NCBI GenBank assembly: GCA_900618425.1
Contig: UZAN01045769.1
Coordinates: 1 to 31,365 of the forward strand
Reading direction: 5' to 3'
Length of the DNA: 31,365 bases
Source: Echinostoma caproni
Taxonomy: Eukaryota > Platyhelminthes > Trematoda > Plagiorchiida > Echinostomatidae
The notes below the pieces were generated by a model that worked only from the letters and a program-made list of their open reading frames with translations, was not told where the DNA came from and did no database searches. Shown here in pieces: positions 20,941 through 31,008 of this stretch (positions are counted from its first letter, which is position 1; every line of letters begins with the position of its first letter). The translations under genes and the position numbers were made by a program.

Positions 20941-20998
20941 TATTATATATATGTATATATATAAACATATATATATATATATGGAGAGAGAGAGAGAG
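20941..20998. repeat. (TA)n then (GA)n microsatellite, right
   Basis: Alternating TA to about 20982, then a GA run to 20998. Confidence 0.9.
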
Positions 20999-21386
20999 GC
21001 GAAAGTAATGACTGACAAAATTTGAAAATGAACAGAAAAGTGATCTGTTTCAGGTAGGACAGGGAAGAAAACATTTCTATTGCACTCAATTTTGAATTTT
21101 TAGTCTTGCTTTTTTAGAACGTGGAAAAGGTGAAGACGCATTCGCATCACTGACTTCTCTTTAATGCCATATCCCCAAATTTCTCCGGTCGACAATCATC
21201 TGAATCTTTTGGTACCCAGCTAGGGACCCAGGATAGATCTGTCAGAATACAGATTCCTTAACCCCCTTTACACCCCGTCATAGCTGGCTAGCTTTTTCTT
21301 GCAGTCTGGTCCAATGCTTGGAAATAACCCCCGGGAGAGTAGACCCTGTCCAGGCATTTGTACGACAGTACGGCGATAGTGCTTTT

Positions 21387-21475
21387 TCAACACAAAAATC
21401 CAGGAAATGAATACGAGTATTGGCCAACACCAGTTTCGAACGGAACTCGTATTCATTTCCTGGATTTTTTGTTGA
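21387..21475. repeat. Long hairpin: 31-32-bp near-perfect inverted repeat
   Basis: The left arm at 21387-21418 (starting TCAACACAAAAATCCAGG, ending AATACGAGT) is the reverse complement of the right arm at 21445-21475 except for one extra base. The 26-nt loop is at 21419-21444. It lies at the worn 3' side of the minus-strand PLE copy. The near-perfect match contrasts with the decayed surroundings, so it is young or maintained. Confidence 0.92.
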
Positions 21476-21499
21476 TAAATCAGACTATCCGAAATGTTT

Positions 21500-22335
21500 T
21501 TTCTTAACGAAATGCTATCTTGCAATTGATAACCCCGGGTCACGTGTGACCGCCTGATTACTAGGCGTGGGTTGCGTCATCGACTTCACCAACCACTTTG
21601 GAATGTCCTCAGCCATCCACTGTGATAATTGACGGTTGGTTCTGCCTATATATGCGTTACCGCAACTGCAGGTGAACTGGTATAAATTGCGTGAGACAGA
21701 ACTGGATTGCGGACCATAAGCTCGTTTGTCCAAATCGATTCCACGAGGCAATAAGTTGAAATGGAGCAGCTGGGAATGTGCAGTTGAGAGCGGACTTTAA
21801 CTTTTGGCGCACATCTTTCATAAGGTTATCACCCTTATAATGCTCTTTGAAATGCTATCCGACCATAACACGTCGATTGATCTCACTTTTACTCACTCAG
21901 TGCTCCTACAACACGTGGGTAACGATACTTGGACAACGGATGTCGAAAACAGAAAGCTATTTTCAGTGATGAATTCGTCGTCTAAATGAAGCGTGAGCTG
22001 AAAATCTGGGAAGCTTTCATACAAAGAAAGCTATTTTCGTCCGAGCGCTTGGTAAGATGAACATCTGGAAAGTGGAATGTGTTGGCCGTTTCCATTTCCG
22101 ACGTAAAATGGAGCGCGTCGTGAGCTTGGTTGAACGTGCTGGTCAGTATTTGCAACAGTATATTCTCGTCAACTAATATGAAAATATCGTCAACGTAACG
22201 GCAATAGAATGGTAAACCTTCTATGGTAGAACAGTCTACAGGAAACCCACATGGACAGGTCAATACACTCATTTCGCCATTTTTGTACCTTTGGGGTGTA
22301 AGCGAAACCTCGTCCGATCCCTGGCTGCTCACGTC
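21500..22335 (-). pseudogene. Penelope-like element, RT to GIY-YIG, decayed (PLE copy 1)
   Basis: Minus strand, in order: an RT palm with the catalytic box CRYVDDIFILVDENIL (about 22195-22150), then FHFPDVHLTKRSDENSFL; the SINE insertion at 21965-22024; resumption as FSTSV, the family's 'TSVYRKPT' point; a damaged thumb and linker with NCTFPAAPFQL; then FTCSCGNAYIGRTNRQLSQ (about 21690-21630), the GIY-YIG-type endonuclease core with its CxC pair. PLEs use this RT plus endonuclease to insert at nicked DNA. Frameshifts lie between RT and endonuclease, and the RT N-terminal part is missing. The 5' edge is about 10 bp from the start of PLE copy 2, which points the other way. Confidence 0.85.
21951..22038 (-). 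mobile_element. 60-bp 5'-truncated hammerhead SINE with 14-bp TSD (copy E)
   Basis: The insert (21965-22024) reads on the minus strand GCTTCCCAG, TTTTCAGCTCACGCTTCATT, then GACGACGAATTC and six more bases. This is the SINE 3' tail. It is flanked by perfect 14-bp copies of AGAAAGCTATTTTC (21951-21964 and 22025-22038). Removing the insert and one repeat restores the PLE frame (SDENSFLFSTSV), so it entered an existing PLE by a TSD-generating, retrotransposition-like event. Its 5' end lies about 6 nt before the position homologous to the cleavage site of copy B. It fixes the element's 3' end a few bases after GAATTC. Confidence 0.88.
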
Positions 22336-22344
22336 TGAAATATA

Positions 22345-22985
22345 TGTTCAGCAGAATTGAACCGGCTCAGGCAAGCTCTATTAAACAATGGCTATCCCGA
22401 GAAATTTATTGAAAAGAATCTGTGTGAAAGAGTCAAAAGAACAACGGTGACTAATGTAAGCCAAAAGCAAATCTATGTAAGTCTCCCATTTAAAGGTGAC
22501 TACGAATTCGATTTGTTAACAAGACACCTAGATAAGTCGATCGCTCGAACGTTTCCTGCGACCCGGTTACGTACACAATTCCCCAGCCGATCTTTGTTGT
22601 CATTGAATCTCAAAGATAAATTGCCTATCCTCACTTCCTCCATGTTGACCTATTCTTTTTTTTGCTCGTGTTCGGCAGGCTACATAGGCAGGACGATCAG
22701 GCAGTTTTCTCAACGAATCATGGAACACAAACCGCCTTGGTTAAACACAGGAACCACAAGGACCTTTTCGAGCGCAATTACGGCGCACCTCGTAGATACC
22801 GGACATCAGGTAACTGAGAATGTGTTCAAAATTATCTACAAAGTACCCCCAAAACCCTCCGACAGCGCCATTTGGCGACAGCAGAGGCGATAGCAATAAG
22901 GTTATTGTGACCAACTCTATGCTCATAAAAGCAATTTGTCAAAGCCCTACAGTCACCCTGGCCCAGACCCGACACTGAATGTCAA
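22345..22985 (+). pseudogene. Penelope-like element, linker plus GIY-YIG (PLE copy 2)
   Basis: An open frame at 22357-22893 reads LNNGYPEKFIEKNL (start of the PLE linker), IYVSLPFKGD, a basic linker, FFCSCSAGYIGRTIRQFSQR, then EHKPPW, which is the endonuclease core with its CxC pair and the following EH. It goes on to HLVDTGHQV and FKIIYKVP. After a frame shift near 22870 the family C-terminus continues as LATAEAIAIRLL, then CS, stop, KQFVKALQSPWP, with two stops. It is 5'-truncated at the RT/linker border: no RT palm. This is the best-preserved PLE endonuclease here, though still not intact. Confidence 0.88.
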
Positions 22986-23230
22986 TTAACCCATGACGCT
23001 TCTCGTGACCCATTTACCCAGGTGTGACCTTGCCCTTCCTGTTTCATTCCTCTTCCTCTTTCTCTGTTTTCACGATTTCCCATTCAAAAACCACGGATTA
23101 ACAATTTTTGTTCTGTTTTGTTTTCACCTCTTTTCCAACCACTCATCATTACCCCCATGCAGTTCAATCAACGCATTCTCGTTCTGATATTATTTGTTGC
23201 ACGTTTATTCACTAAATGTATATAACTGTA
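22986..23230 (+). other. Probable 3' untranslated tail of PLE copy 2
   Basis: Pyrimidine-rich sequence directly following the PLE C-terminal words, ending before the CR1-like element. The boundary is uncertain. Confidence 0.35.
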
Positions 23231-23379
23231 TTAGCTAGAGGATGAAGTTATCGAAAACGAGCTTGTTCGCTACTCGTGTTGTTCTGTCAATGTCACGATG
23301 GGAATTTTCAGTGAAAGCTATTTTCCACGATCCATGCGGTTTAGCGTATCTCCTATTACCCATTACACCTAGTTTTCAA

Positions 23380-24720
23380 ACTCCAACAGTCTGGCAATCG
23401 ATGGGTGACAGATTCAAATGCTTTAGATAAGTCTAAATAGCATACTTCTACATGTTTTTCGTCATCCTTACGTTTTCTGACTTCATCTAGGAACACAAGC
23501 AGAGCTGTTAGACACAATTTCCGTTTAACAAAACCATGTTACGTCGCAAGTCTATTGCTAACTAGTCCGGTGTAGGGAAATCTGCCCTATGATCAATCGC
23601 TCCCGGCACTTACACAGTACTGAGCTCAGGCTGACGGGTTTACCGTTTTCTGCTCTGTGCTTTGGTCCAGTCTCTTGCAAGGTCACCACTGTTGTTGTAC
23701 GCCAATCCTTGAGTTACGTAGACACTGATTCCCTGAAAAATACAATCAACGGCCCGGTTAGAACCCCTACCAGCGGTTGCACTATGGCCGGATGGATTCC
23801 ATCCGGACCTGCTGACTTGTGCTTGCTTAGTGTCCTGAGTTCTCGATGCACATCTGTTTTACAGACAGTGATTTTGGAGAACTCTAGCGTGTCACCTTAT
23901 CTTTCTACACCCAGATTGTCTAGATCGACTGGCGAACTATACACGCGTTGAAGAACTCAAGTATTGGTTCCGCTTTGTCACGGTTACACGTNGCTATGCT
24001 TTCATCGGACAAAGCCGAAGCTCCTGTACACTCCCCCTTGTGTGTGTTCGCTTGCACAAACGCGTAGAGTCCTTCCGAATTCTGGTTGGCCTCTCGTGCT
24101 ACGTAAAATTCAAATTCACATTTAGCAAGCCTTTGAAGCTCTTGAGCTCTGTTACGCGCCCATTTGTAGTTGCTCAAGGTTTGTTGTGTCCCACAGAGCT
24201 TAAAGCGGTCGTAGTATCGCCGGGCGAATTATCAACGTCCTCCCTCTTCCGGGTTTCCATTGTACTTGCACATGCCTGTTGCATCTTTCCCCCAGTGGCG
24301 TGAACTCTTCTGTGAATCTCGGTAACCCTGTTTTGACGATTCACTCTGAAGACGTCGGGATGATCGTGTTTACAGCTCGTACCAATTCTGTCTCGTTTAT
24401 GCTACCGAAGAATGTCACGAGAGGAGGCCCGTGTCTAGGATATCTAATCATCAATGTAAGGTAGATAACTTCGTGTTCATTCTTGCCCAACGGTTCCTCC
24501 ATCTCTAGACGAATTATGTTTAAACAGTACCTTGTGACAACTAGGTCTAACAGTGAGGGTCTCTGTTGTCCTCGGTACCGCGTTGCTCTTTTCACGTGCT
24601 GTGATGTGCTTCTAACAATTCCCACCTTTACTGATACTACTGGCATCCGTCAACCACACTGTGATACTGTCTGTCTGGATACTATTGCCTTCCTATGATA
24701 TCAGAGTCCTCAAGCCTAAT
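23380..24720 (-). pseudogene. CR1/Jockey-like non-LTR element, endonuclease and RT, decayed
   Basis: Minus strand, in order: the end of an AP-type endonuclease with KRATRYRGQQRPSLLDLV and PLGKNEHEVIYL (about 24590-24450), the family's 'R....pslLDLvlt' and 'PLGkSDH.vi' blocks. Next comes the spacer helix region WARNRAQELQRLAKCEFEF and KAEPILEFFN (24165-23950). Then RT: LRTLSKHKSAGPDGIHPAIV (about 23850-23795), VSLSSVLCKCRERSII, HGFVKRKLCLTALL, and motif A VCYLDLSKAFESVTHR (about 23450-23405). The later palm, including YADD, is lost. In-frame stops and shifts occur throughout, and N is at 23992. The family differs from the RT at 740-1445. Confidence 0.85.
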
Positions 24721-25590
24721 ATCCGAGGAACCATTTCGTGTGACGCCTGCATTAAGCTCGCGAAAATGGTGGTGGTCAAGTGGGTTGTATGCTTAAGTCC
24801 TAGCTTTGCGGTCCATGATTCGACATAGTTGATCTGCTGACGAGATTCAACGATGTCCATACAGCTATCCAGTGCTTCCTAGATGTTCAGTTTACACTCC
24901 ATTCGTTATGTGAACAATAAAAGTTACCATATGGATAGCAATTTCTAAGTAAGAATCTGCCACGAGCCTAACATGAAAGTGACATGATTGAAAATCAACG
25001 ATATGTCACATCTAGTTTCTGATCGTGCAATTTATGATGTTGAAGTATAGTTGCTGTACCCTGAGGCGGCTGTTAGACGTTGAAGCTCTTGAGGTGGACT
25101 AGGGAAAAGGTATCTGCTAACTGTGTGGTTTTAGTGTGGAAAGCAAGAAATACGTGAAGGAGAACCATGTGGATTCGAGATCTGGGAAATTGGTATGAAA
25201 ATAACACAGAACGAAGAGGATGTCGCTCTGAATAGACCGGGGCAAATTGCATACCGCAACATACCAATGGGGAAATGGAGAATCGCTGAAATATCCAGCG
25301 TTTTAGGTTGAACAGAACTGGATCAAGTAGATGGGTGGATGACTACTAACTGTGTGTGTGCTCAGTTCAAAGTCTGGTACCGATTGGACCGTTTTGATGA
25401 TGACCCATCCTAACAAAATTCACATCTGCATTGTAAAAAGAAATGCGTATGTTTTGTTATAGTGATATGATTATAAAGCACTGGAAACGAACTTTTCACT
25501 CCTTTTGTATTCTATTTAGACAAAATGGCCTATTCGTTTCATGAAATTATCACCTGTCTGTTATTTGGTCAATTATAAAGGGATCATCAT
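24721..25590. other. Unassigned; may include the worn 5' part of the CR1-like element
   Basis: 24721-24900 is still of mixed composition and may be decayed endonuclease N-terminus. Beyond it no gene or repeat was recognised. Confidence 0.3.
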
Positions 25591-25596
25591 CATCAT

Positions 25597-25700
25597 CATC
25601 GTACAGCGAAATACAGAGAAGCGAACTTCACTGATCGCTGCCAAACTCGCAATGCATATGCATTGGGGTTTGATGGACGGGTGTTTAGCCACTAAGCAGG
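25597..25700 (+). repeat. Dispersed repeat with conserved frame, copy 2
   Basis: It reads HRTAKYREANFTDRCQT, then AYALGFDGRVFSH and TAA, the same frame as 6863-6749 on the minus strand. Several differences between the copies are at third codon positions. A short (ATC)n run precedes it directly (about 25583-25600). Confidence 0.65.
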
Positions 25701-26236
25701 AGCAGGATGATGGTGCACATCGTTTGACTATTTCCCAAAACAGAAGGAAAACACAAAATCTGCATGGTGAAACGGACTTTTTATTCACACCATCGTCGGA
25801 AACATTGGGTACATTTTAACCTAATTTTTACCTTTTGTACTAGTTTGAATTGTTTCTCTAAAAGTGAACAGTTCCCTTCTCAGAGTATGAAAACATTTGC
25901 GTACAAACTTCAAATTGATCAGTACTATTTCATTGCCTACCCGATGTGATGAATAAAGTTACGCAATGATCTCGGCTGATATTTCCAGTGCTTGTTACTA
26001 TTGATCGTGTTCCCGTTTGTCCTACGTACCATATAACGCGAAGCGCCGGTGGGGGGCGGGGGTTCTGTATAACCTCTGTCGCTGTCACATCCATTGCCGA
26101 GTAGAAATTCGACTTGTTGTGTGTCTTCTGCATCGGCTGATCCTTTGCATCAAATAACGGTTTTTCAAATTGTCTGATGAGTGGTAGAATATTTTTGGTG
26201 TTCGGTGAGAATGAGGATAATTACCTTAACCCCTCA
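25701..26236. other. Unassigned sequence
   Basis: No gene or repeat recognised. Confidence 0.35.
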
Positions 26237-26254
26237 CCCCCCCCCCCCCCCCCC
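26237..26254. repeat. Homopolymer C18
   Basis: Eighteen consecutive C. It sits directly at the 5' edge of PLE copy 3. Its length may be affected by sequencing error. Confidence 0.9.
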
Positions 26255-26720
26255 AAGAAAAACGGATCACGAGCGGTAAGGCAAACGACAAAAAGAACAT
26301 CTACTATGGCAGCATTGCACATCAGTTTCTCTAAATCGCCTGAAATTCGTCTTCATATCATAGACAAGTTGTCCCCTCAGGCCATATCCACGTGCATCGA
26401 CTTGTTTAGTTGCTCCGGTGGATTGAGGTATATAGGCCGTACAACAAGACAACTATCAAGAAGAACAATAAACTCGTTGACTGGTACACAGAGAAATGAG
26501 GACAGCGAAAAGCACGATACATCGACACCTGCTCCACAGTGATCACTAAGTGGACGTAAGTCGACCGATCAAAACTGTTTATCGTATTTCACCGTTATCG
26601 TTTAAATCAGTATGCTTTATCCTACTGCGTACGGCTGAAGTAATCGCAATCAACCAAAACTGATTGGAGTGTGGTAACTGGAAGAACGTCGTAATAAGTA
26701 AAATATTGACGCACTTGGGA
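26255..26720 (+). pseudogene. Penelope-like element, GIY-YIG fragment (PLE copy 3)
   Basis: A plus-strand frame contains FSCSGGLRYIGRTTRQLSRR (about 26404-26463), the endonuclease core. After a frame shift the family C-terminus follows: KTVYRISPLSF, LLRTAEVIAINQN, stop, WKNVVISKILTHLGLL. These align with FKIIYKVP, LATAEAIAIRLL and KQFVKALQSPW of copy 2. The second Cys of the CxC pair is kept, but the following EH segment is damaged. It is 5'-truncated just after the C18 tract. Confidence 0.8.
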
Positions 26721-29350
26721 TTGTTAGGTTGCACAGTGTAATAAGATCCACTTCGTATGTAAATAGTCAGTTGATGAATTTATCGAAAAACACCCGGTGT
26801 TTTGCCTATTGGATTTTACTTTCAAGATCCCAATGAACGTTTTCCATATAATGCAAAGCAATTTCACGAATCTACTACCCATTCGTTGAGCAGTGACTCT
26901 GAACACTGAATCCACTACGGATCCCTTAATTTCCTAAACATTTGCGTTAGGAAAACCCAGTTGGGGAACGTGCGTATAAAGTTTTCGCTCGACAGGAAAG
27001 ACCGAAAAGAACCATTATTCAAGGTTTAACCGCCACTGGTAATCGTATAAACTACCTTAAAAGAGTGTTCAACTAGCTCTACCTTACTTAGGGAAATTTT
27101 ACTCACTATAAACGTTCCCACTTATCCATCTATTAAAACATAATTTGCACATGCTCACGAAACCACAAAACACCTATCACAGTCCATTAACTATTCTATG
27201 AATGAGCAAAGCTTGAAATGAACCAATGAAAGCTATTCAACACAGACCTTTCATGAGGTGTAGACTCAGTACTTCGTGTTTGATTTGGTACGTCGAGGTT
27301 AAAACCATCCGACAACATTGATTATATCAGATCTATTCCCACTGAATAACTTGCCGCTCGTGTACATGATTTAATGACCAATAAAAAGTGTTTAAGCGCT
27401 GGAAATTAATCCGACCGTAAAGGACTAACTCAACCGGGAACGAAAGAGAGTAAAGAATGAGTCCATACTAATTCAAAATAGAATGCTGTCAGTAAAATAA
27501 ATCATATGCTTCATGATTTNTATGCTTCATGATTTCAGTGTTAACAACTATTTCGCTTAGACCCTCAGCCCCCCCCCCACCTCCCCAACTGAGATATCAC
27601 CTAGTGAAAACAGCGTGACGATGCATAGCGCATGCTAACCATGGGTGTAATAACACAAATACTCTCCTCAGGTACAGATTTTTTCATCGGATTAATCAGA
27701 TAGCTAACTACTTACCAGATAAGTAAAGATAAATCACGAGTTTGATACCGCATAATTCTGATGTGATGCGTATCCCGGTTATGCAGTGTAGTGACCAAAT
27801 ATCACTAATGCTTCAGTGCAAAATGTTCATATCGCTTTTTCTTTCATCCGAGAGAGTGTGTAAATAACAGTGTTCAAAAGAATACCATCGGCAAAACAGT
27901 CTATATCAAGCTTTATTATTACAATATCAAGGAAGAACGAAAAGAGAGTGTGAGATCAAATAAGAAAGGTTTTTGTGGATCCGTGTAAAATACAAGACAA
28001 GAAGAGATATCTGAAAAGAGAAACGGAGAAATTCATTGACAATGGATAGGAAGGATGAAACTTTTCCAATCACGGACAGACAAAAAACGGTTATTTTCTC
28101 CATATTTTTACTGCAGTAAAATAGGAAAACAAATGGCCCCTGCGATAACAATCATAGCTTACACTGAAAAAGCATCGTCCAGTTCATTGTGGGTCAGTGA
28201 ACTCAACAGCTCAACGTTCGCAACTCAAATGCCTCAGGTTTTCATCTAACTTGCAGCTAGGTTACGTCGGAGCTCACTATGGAAAGCAGTGCTCATTACG
28301 TGATTGTACAATTTACTCTATCTTTGTGTAACAATGTTGCCCATGTGCTCCTACGCGGTTAACTGTAATATATAGAAAGCATAAACGACACTATTGTGCT
28401 GTACTTCACGCTAGAGGCTAAAGTATGATGCAAACGTTTCCGGATAATTTTAATTCTAGCGTGGCCGTGTTGGGCACGCGTTCTGTCTGTAACACAATTT
28501 GCGTCTGTTCAGTTTCTAATATCACACTAATTAGGGAGACAATTCGGAATGCTACAAAGTTTTGGTGCTTAGGCACCTACATACACAAATATTAGTGAAT
28601 ACCATATGAAGTCTCGACACGTATATATATATATATACTAATGTTGAAAACATGGAGCTGTGGAGCTGAATATCGCGGACAGTATATCTCGTATATCTCT
28701 TTCATTTCTGCACCCATCTAGTTTACTCTCAATATTTATTTTTATCTTGGTAGTACCAACAGCTTCTTACTTCCTTATTCTGCGGTAGAAAGACAGCAAT
28801 CAAAACGGGCGCGCTTTAGTGAAAAACCATCAGCTTTGAGCTTCACAGTCACACTGAAGCAAAAATGAAAGCTTCAACTGAAGATCAGTGTTATTTGTAA
28901 AGAGCGAGTAGCCCTTGGGTAGGCCGGATTCTTTCACTGAATGATGGAATAAAGTGATTGCATGCACAAAACTCTACGCGCAAAAACACGCAGCTACACG
29001 TAAATACATGTAACTCTGAATGGTTTGACCTCATACCTCACGGGTTTTTGAGTTGCAGCTTGACAAGAACGTTCCAAGAAAATTAAAACTGTGTTAATCA
29101 AACTGAGACTCAGAATTTTCGTTGTTCCAACTACAACATATTTGACGTGACTAATTTACCCTTGCCCTTAATAATTCAGGAACAAAATGCGTAAACAGGA
29201 ATAAACGACCATCACAACAGCTAGGAAAGTTACTAATAACCGGATGTAGAGATTAGTTGCAATCACTCAGTAAAGTGTAAACACCTAGAATAGCCAGATC
29301 AATATTAGCCGGCAAAGATAACGCAATACGTTTAGAGTTTAAGAATAACT
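26721..29350. other. Unassigned AT-rich sequence with an assembly join
   Basis: No recognised gene over 2.6 kb. N at 27520 is flanked by identical 15-mers (27505-27519 and 27521-27535). A C-rich run is near 27568-27577 and a short (TA)n near 28621-28637. Confidence 0.45.
27505..27535. other. Assembly join: N between identical 15-mers
   Basis: TATGCTTCATGATTT occurs on both sides of the N at 27520. Other unresolved bases are at 6873, 17040, 19906-19909, 20262 and 23992, without such duplication. Confidence 0.85.
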
Positions 29351-29357
29351 CACGTGT

Positions 29358-29554
29358 TTAGTAATGTGGTGGCATTCCTGAGCCGTAAGGAGGCTGACCT
29401 GGCATCATTCCCGGTTGTCCAGGCATTCCAGGTTGTCCGTACATTCCATGTTGTCCGGGCATTCCATGTTGTCCGGGCATTCCAGGTTGTCCGTACATTC
29501 CATGTTGTCCGGGCATTCCATGTTGCCCGTGCATTCCAGGTTGTCCGTGCATTC
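29358..29554 (-). CDS. Collagen-like Met/Gln/His/Pro repeat protein, last exon
   Basis: The exon starts after ATCACTAATTAG (acceptor ending 29555) with GA, which completes a Gly codon from the exon at 29597-29645. It encodes eight hexapeptides of pattern M-[H/P/Y]-G-Q-[H/P]-G (29552-29409), then MMPGQPPYGSGMPPHY and TAA at 29360-29358. Every third residue in the repeat is Gly, so it also reads as about 15 Gly-X-Y triplets, a short collagen-like run. Y and X are almost only Gln, Met, His, Pro and Tyr, with no charged residues except His. The DNA is an 18-nt tandem repeat, and the opposite strand is also open only because of that repeat. No family recognised. A structural, extracellular or eggshell-like role, or metal binding through His/Met, are only possibilities. 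Confidence 0.75.
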
Positions 29555-29596
29555 CTAATTAGTGATATGGTCACAATTCTAACTACCACAACTTAC

Positions 29597-29645
29597 CTCC
29601 GTGAGGATTACCCGGACAATAGCCATGTCCTCCCTGCCCCATACC
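29597..29645 (-). CDS. Same gene, exon before the repeat
   Basis: The CTGTTTTAG acceptor (ending 29646) and the perfect GTAAGT donor (starting 29596) bound 49 bases reading GMGQGGHGYCPGNPHG plus one base, joining in frame to the repeat exon. The Gly/His-rich wording matches the repeat, and GYCPG echoes CGYCPAG in the exon at 30875-30949. Confidence 0.75.
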
Positions 29646-29838
29646 CTAAAACAGGGAAAACATTGGCAAAATGTTTTTTAATGAGTTTCAGTTTAAAAAC
29701 CCGTACCAGGTCAAAATACTGCCCAAAAAAGCTTGTGTTCGTACGATGCTTAAATTTCTTACTCAAGGCAACTTATATTCGTTTATTGTGGTCATTTTGA
29801 AAACAAATCCTAAATTGATAACGTTAAAGCATATTTAC

Positions 29839-29919
29839 CTTTGCTCCTTTGACATGACCAGTAAAACAGTGAAAATCATTGCAATAATTCACCCAAGGCA
29901 AAGCCAAAGTTGCGCTAAT
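29839..29919 (-). CDS. Same gene, possible 81-nt exon (or an 8-nt micro-exon inside it)
   Basis: The donor AAAG|GTAAAT (GT from 29838) is sound. Two readings fit. Either an 81-nt phase-0 exon after CCCCCAAG, containing LPWVNYCNDFHCFTGHVKGA; or only the last 8 bases (GAGCAAAG) after the better pyrimidine tract TTTTCACTGTTTTACTGG, joined to the alternative donor at 30870. Both preserve the downstream frame. cDNA would decide. Confidence 0.4.
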
Positions 29920-29929
29920 CTTGGGGGTG

Positions 29930-30610
29930 GCGGCAGTTAACCAGTTCATGATTTCAAACCACGTTACCGTTGTTCTAATTTTGAATCACCTATTTCTTCC
30001 CATATATTGTCGACAATTTATTGTACTTTAGAGTAATTGAGTAGGGAAAAAGTGATATTTTTCATCGCTGTCTTTTTCCGCCTCTGCTTCACACACAACA
30101 GAATAGCTTGCAAGAAAATCGCAAAACATGATTTATTCCCGGAGGAGAATATTCAATGCGAGCGCGATAATGACGCTACGTGCGTGGAATAGGCAGAGAG
30201 GAAGAATCGCCGGTCCGACTACAAGTCTTTGAATGTGACGTAATTTAGAAAGAGCATATGTCGCTTATCTCGAAAGCTTCCTTCCCGGTAAATAATCTGG
30301 TTCACTTACGGAACCAATACGGCGTACGTTTGTTGCTGATTACCTTCAAGATTAGGTCTGCGATATCGGATTATAGTGGTAAAACGTTAAGACAGCTGAA
30401 AAATGCCTGAAAATGAGTTTTACACTCTGCGCCTGTCTCGAATAGTGGTTGCATGAAATTTGGAAAATCTGACAGTCCACGATGATATGGTTTAAATTTA
30501 TATAACTTTTATTCGTTGGACTGAGTTTCTCTGATATGAGATAGTTAGCAGAACAGTTACATAATAGGCGAAAGGAATGCCGCTAGTTTCTGAGAATCAG
30601 GAGTAGCCAA
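29930..30610. other. Probable intron sequence
   Basis: It lies inside the proposed minus-strand gene between exons. No further exon is evident. Confidence 0.35.
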
Positions 30611-30860
30611 TTATGTGTATATATCATAATTATAACATACTAATAATATAATTAATATTAACACTACAATTATACATTATAATATTATGTAGTATGTTTC
30701 TTATAATAACATATATGTATATAATAACAACGCTAATATAATAACTGTTACTATACCATGGTTTACTAACAATTGCAATTGCAACTGCTAGTATACTGAT
30801 TAATCGGTATATATACTGATTAGTAGTTAATATAGTTGGTTAGTATATATACTAACAATT
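30611..30860. repeat. Extremely AT-rich low-complexity block
   Basis: Nearly all A/T, with many short palindromes and repeats such as TATATACTGATTA (twice near 30810-30825). It lies within the proposed intron between the exons at 29839 and 30875. Confidence 0.85.
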
Positions 30861-30874
30861 GTTCAAAAACCTAC

Positions 30875-30949
30875 TTGATACTTCTTCATGCAGTTTGTCC
30901 CACAGGCCATCATTCCTGCTGGACAATATCCACAAACACAACGGTTTTT
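30875..30949 (-). CDS. Same gene, Cys-rich 75-nt exon
   Basis: 75 bases, phase 0 at both ends, between ACAGATGTAG (AG at 30951-30950) and CAA|GTAGGT. It encodes KNRCVCGYCPAGMMACGT, then NCMKKYQ: five Cys in 25 residues with the spacing C-x-C-x2-C-x6-C-x3-C. That is a compact disulphide-type or metal-binding pattern that I cannot assign. An alternative donor four bases on (GT at 30870) would change the phase. Confidence 0.5.
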
Positions 30950-30981
30950 CTACATCTGTGAGAATGAATGAAGTCTATTAC

Positions 30982-31008
30982 CTTTTTCATTTTCCTATCA
31001 TATTTAGC
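30982..31008 (-). CDS. Same gene, candidate 27-nt (or 13-nt) micro-exon
   Basis: CTGCAG|GCTAAATATG and AAAAAG|GTAATA bound 27 bases reading AKYDRKMKK in phase 0. The exon at 31084-31139 ends in phase 2, which would put a stop in this exon. Starting it instead at 30994 (after GATAG) gives a 13-nt exon that keeps the frame (R-KMKK). One of the two, or an unseen exon, must be right. Confidence 0.3.

Noticed and set aside
19186..20998. Microsatellites as a CRISPR array or regulatory repeat
   Set aside because: They are simple CA and TA tracts without spacer-repeat structure, and the sequence is eukaryotic.
29350..29800. Plus-strand frame over the collagen-like repeat (FHVVRAFHVV-type repeats)
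   Set aside because: It is open only because the 18-nt repeat on the other strand lacks stops in any frame. The minus strand has splice sites and a compositionally sensible product.
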